A program made the position numbers and the translations under genes. Shown one piece after another: positions 4,719 to 7,275 of a stretch of DNA of 7,275 nucleotides (position 1 is the first letter of the stretch; every line of letters begins with the position of its first letter). Where the stretch lies: positions 1 through 7,275 of the forward strand of contig MGUX01000043.1 of the NCBI GenBank assembly GCA_001800185.1. The letters are read 5' to 3'. Below the pieces are notes generated by a model. The model was not told the origin of the DNA, did not search any database, and worked only from the letters and a program-made list of their open reading frames with translations. This DNA comes from Elusimicrobia bacterium RIFCSPLOWO2_12_FULL_59_9. GTDB lineage: Bacteria; Elusimicrobiota; Elusimicrobia; O2-12-FULL-59-9.

Positions 4719-6565
4719 AACTATTAAAGCCAATTTTTCTTTCCCTGATCCTCTGTCCGCCGCTAAGCGCCGGGGTCCGCGCGGAAGAAGCGTCCGCGTC
4801 GTCCGCCGTCAAAGTGGTTCCCGAGGGGCTGCGCGAAATTTACGCGGCCGCCATCGGGCATCCCGACAGCCCCCTTCCCTATTTTCAGGACTCCCATGGA
4901 ATCATTTACGACAAGAGAGTGTCTCCGCCCAAACCCATCACGGAGGTTCAGGCCAAGGATTTAAGATACAAGCTCAAGGGACTGTGGCTGGCGACCCAGG
5001 GCGTTCCGCCCACCCTGACGAAAAAACACGCGGAGAGCGTCACCCCCCATCTCTACGATCCCGACGGCCATGTTTCGGCTTTGGGAAACGACCTTTTCAT
5101 GAAAATGTTCGCCCACCGGGATTTGACGCCGCTCATCGCGCTGGAAGAGCTGGCCATCCAAATTCAAAAAAAGAACGACAGCCGCTTCCAGGCGCGCGGC
5201 GATCCTCATGGCCCGCCGCCCACCTCCAACGCCTTGGACTCCTTTTTCGATCAAGCCCGGCATCTGAAGGACAGCAACGCCTTGTTCGCCGAGCCAAACG
5301 CCTCCATTCCCGTGGACCTCTCTCAAACGCTTCCCTTCCAGCTTCAGAGTTTCAAGAAGAGGACGTCCTCCAAACCTGCCAAAGCCGCTTTGGAATCCCT
5401 CATGGGCAGCTCCGGCGTCCCGATGATTTCCTCCCACATGGGCGATTTGATGCGGGAGATGGAGTCGAAAAAAATGGGCGGCGCGGACTGGCCCAAAGCC
5501 CTTGAAGCCGCGATCGAGGCCCTCCCCCTGGGCGCTGATATTCTCAAAATGGGCGTTCATAAAATGTGGGCCGCTGGCTACACGGGCAAAAACGTGAAGA
5601 TCGCCTTGATCGACGAGGATTTTCCGGACAAGGTTCAGCCCATGCTAAGAAACGTCGTTTGGGAAAGCGTCCCGGGCCAGTCCGAGGGCGTGGGCGAGCA
5701 CGCGACGCATTTGGCGGGAATTTTGATGTCGGTCGCTCCCGGCGCGGAAATACTGGCCTACTCCAAGCGCCTGCCGGAGGGCCTGGCCGACGTCGCGCAA
5801 AACGTGAATTTAAGGTCGGGCGATCCGGCCATGGCCTCGGCCGTCTCCTTCGCCATCAACCGGCGCTTTATCGCCGGCCTCATGGAAGATGCGCATCGCA
5901 AAGGGGCGCGCATCATCAGCATCAGCATGGAAATCCGCGGGGCTGAAAACCCGGAGGAAGACCCGATTGTGCAGACCATCGACAAACTGAGCCGCGAGGG
6001 AGTCGCGTTTATCATCGGCGCCGGAAACAGCGTCATGGCCGGCCATGGAGGCGATCGCGACATCGCCTACAATAACGCCGCCGCCAGGGCGGGCAACTCC
6101 CTGACCGCCCATCCGGACGTCATCCGCGTCGGGAATCTGGATTCGAAAATGCGCGCCCATCCCACGTCGTTTGCCGGCGACGTCTACGCGCCCGGCACCC
6201 AAATTCTCTCCACATTGCCCACTTCCAGAGCTTTTGAGGAAAACCTGGTTCAAGGCTTGCGGCCTCCGTTTGAGGGCCGCTACGGGCCGATGACGGGGAC
6301 GTCCATGGCCGCGCCGTTTGTGGCCGCGGTCACCGCCTGCCTGCTGGAGGCGGCGCCGAGCGCGACCCCGGCGCAGCTCAAAGAAGCCCTGGTCGCCTCG
6401 GTCCTCAGCCACAGCCAAAAAATTGAATTTTTATACGCGGACCCGATAAACCAGGGCGCCGTCCAGCTTCAAGAAGAAATCCGCTGGAATTCCGTCAACG
6501 CCGCGGATGCCCTTCAAGCCCTTCAAAAAAACAAGCCTTCCCCGTCTGAGTTGAAAATTCACTAG
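4715..6565 (+). CDS. Exported subtilisin-family (S8) serine protease with long N-terminal region
   Basis: A 616-residue precursor. A signal peptide (MKLLKPIFLSLILCPPLSAG) is probably cut after V-R-A at residue 23. The Cys at 14 is not in a lipobox. The catalytic domain starts near residue 275 with the usual lead-in (KMWAAGYTGKNVKIALID). The triad is complete: D300 in ALIDED, H329 in EHATHLAGI (where HGTHVAG is usual) and S530 in TGTSMAAPFVAAV, with oxyanion N438 in IIGAGNS. It should cut peptide bonds outside the cytoplasm. Two oddities: the residues after the catalytic Asp are E-D rather than T-G or S-G, and the roughly 250 residues before the domain (about 24-275) match no prodomain I can name. 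That segment is about three times longer than a normal I9 propeptide and may be an inhibitor, sorting or binding domain. The gene is coupled to the preceding exported protein by ATGA and runs into a convergent gene with shared stop bases, leaving no room for a terminator. Confidence 0.93.
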   Translation: MKLLKPIFLSLILCPPLSAGVRAEEASASSAVKVVPEGLREIYAAAIGHPDSPLPYFQDSHGIIYDKRVSPPKPITEVQAKDLRYKLKGLWLATQGVPPTLTKKHAESVTPHLYDPDGHVSALGNDLFMKMFAHRDLTPLIALEELAIQIQKKNDSRFQARGDPHGPPPTSNALDSFFDQARHLKDSNALFAEPNASIPVDLSQTLPFQLQSFKKRTSSKPAKAALESLMGSSGVPMISSHMGDLMREMESKKMGGADWPKALEAAIEALPLGADILKMGVHKMWAAGYTGKNVKIALIDEDFPDKVQPMLRNVVWESVPGQSEGVGEHATHLAGILMSVAPGAEILAYSKRLPEGLADVAQNVNLRSGDPAMASAVSFAINRRFIAGLMEDAHRKGARIISISMEIRGAENPEEDPIVQTIDKLSREGVAFIIGAGNSVMAGHGGDRDIAYNNAAARAGNSLTAHPDVIRVGNLDSKMRAHPTSFAGDVYAPGTQILSTLPTSRAFEENLVQGLRPPFEGRYGPMTGTSMAAPFVAAVTACLLEAAPSATPAQLKEALVASVLSHSQKIEFLYADPINQGAVQLQEEIRWNSVNAADALQALQKNKPSPSELKIH

Positions 6566-7275
6566 ACGATCATCCGAAGCGCTATTCCTCCGCCAAACGC
6601 AAGAGCAGGCCCTTCCTTTCTCAGCCATTCGCGGCGTTTCTCATAATCCGGAAGGACAGATTTGAGGATGCGCCAAAACTGTGGAGAGTGATCATGGGTC
6701 TTGAGATGGCAAAGCTCGTGGACTACCACGTATTCGAGCACGGATATCGGCATCATCGAGAGCCGCCAGTTGCAGCGGATGTCTCCGCTTTTTGAGCAGC
6801 TTGCCCAACGTTTAGCCTGATCGCTGATCTTTAATTTTCCCGGCGTCACCGCCAGCGCCTTGGAATGCTTGCGGATGACCGCCCGCGCCTTTCTTTCGGT
6901 GAGGTCTGAATACAAATTCCGAATGGCGCCCCATGCGGCGGTCCGCAGCGCGGCGCCAACCTGGCCATCTACGAAGACCTTGAGCCTGCGGGACGCTGCC
7001 AGGCAGTAGGGCGTTTCAAGGCCGGGGCGCCTCTCCAGCCGCAGGCGGAAATTGCGTCCCAGAAGGGGGAAGGTCTCTCCATTCTTGAGCTCCTTGCCGG
7101 GGTGTTTTCGAAGCAGCTCTTGGAAGTACCTTTGCCGTTCGAGAATCCAGTCGGCTCTCTTGGCGACAAATCGGCGGACCTGGCTTTGCTTCACGAAGCG
7201 GGGAGCTCGCACCTCCACCGATCCGTCCCGGTGGACGCGCAGCGCCATCGTCCTCTTTCTCTGAGTGAAGGACGT
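6562..7275 (-). CDS. YgjP/DUF45-type zinc metallopeptidase, 5' end beyond the window
   Basis: This is a cytoplasmic M48-like (WSS1/SprT-related) metallopeptidase of the YgjP family. Numbering from the Met at 7248, the zinc motif is H177-ELC-H181 with a third ligand H187 in H-D-H-S-P-Q-F-W, matching the family pattern HELxHLxxxxHSxxFW. The RWGSC signature appears as R-W-A-S-C (147-151), followed by N-W-R-L and M-M-P. From the Met at 7248 the product is 228 residues. The frame stays open for nine more codons to the window edge, encoding TSFTQRKRT. This continues straight into MALRVHRDGSVEVRAP and fits the usual family start (RS-RRKT-hydrophobic strand-dG-V-VraP). So 7248 is very probably an internal Met and the real start lies upstream of the window. 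The gene is convergent with the S8 protease, both stops lying in CTAG. The substrate is unknown. Confidence 0.9.
   Translation of the reverse strand, partial: TSFTQRKRTMALRVHRDGSVEVRAPRFVKQSQVRRFVAKRADWILERQRYFQELLRKHPGKELKNGETFPLLGRNFRLRLERRPGLETPYCLAASRRLKVFVDGQVGAALRTAAWGAIRNLYSDLTERKARAVIRKHSKALAVTPGKLKISDQAKRWASCSKSGDIRCNWRLSMMPISVLEYVVVHELCHLKTHDHSPQFWRILKSVLPDYEKRREWLRKEGPALAFGGGIALRMIV

Noticed and set aside
4609..5505. 298-residue plus-strand frame overlapping the S8 protease gene
   Set aside because: The translation is rich in Arg, Gly and Ser with no recognisable fold. The protease frame contains signal peptide and catalytic motifs.
5810..6418. 202-residue minus-strand frame opposite the catalytic domain
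   Set aside because: It is low-complexity Arg/Gly/Ala text, antisense to conserved S8 motifs.
1..7275. CRISPR array, tRNA or rRNA gene
   Set aside because: No regularly spaced repeats, and I saw no tRNA-like cloverleaf or rRNA sequence on either strand.

Overview
The window reads as a compact bacterial chromosome segment of moderately high GC. Two proteins have Sec signal peptides, a cobalamin-type radical SAM protein suggests an anaerobic or microaerophilic life style, and genes are packed with overlapping starts and stops. No 16S or other phylogenetic marker is present. My impression from protein style is a deep-branching diderm lineage of the Elusimicrobiota/Omnitrophota kind, but that is a guess.

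Layout. (1) Positions 56-1350, minus strand: a class II Fic AMP-transferase with a C-terminal winged helix, followed directly by a Phd/YefM-like antitoxin. The order (Fic first, antitoxin second) is the reverse of phd-doc. (2) Positions 1351-1635: a divergent intergenic region holding a good minus-strand promoter for fic, a palindrome over its -35 box, and on the other side three further inverted repeats, one matching the CRP/FNR-type operator pattern GTGA-N6-TCAC. (3) Positions 1636-3679, plus strand: a three-gene operon of a zinc-ribbon/membrane-helix small protein, an unrecognised 46-residue ORF, and a B12-binding-domain radical SAM enzyme. The small ORF is joined by a TGATG stop/start overlap and overlaps the enzyme gene by 19 bases. 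(4) Positions 3680-3812: a spacer with a strong hairpin and a -10 box. (5) Positions 3813-6565: two genes for exported proteins coupled by ATGA, an unrecognised helical protein and a subtilisin-family (S8) protease with a long unassigned N-terminal region. (6) Positions 6562-7275, minus strand: a YgjP/DUF45-type zinc metallopeptidase, convergent with the protease. The two genes share the bases CTAG as their stop codons. Its true start lies beyond the window.

How the genes may work together: Fic and the Phd-like protein probably form one regulated unit. The small proteins and the radical SAM enzyme are translationally coupled and may act in one undescribed modification pathway. The exported helical protein may be a dedicated partner of the S8 protease, and it looks as if it could be a metallopeptidase-like fold that has lost its zinc site. 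These three pairings are inferences from gene order.
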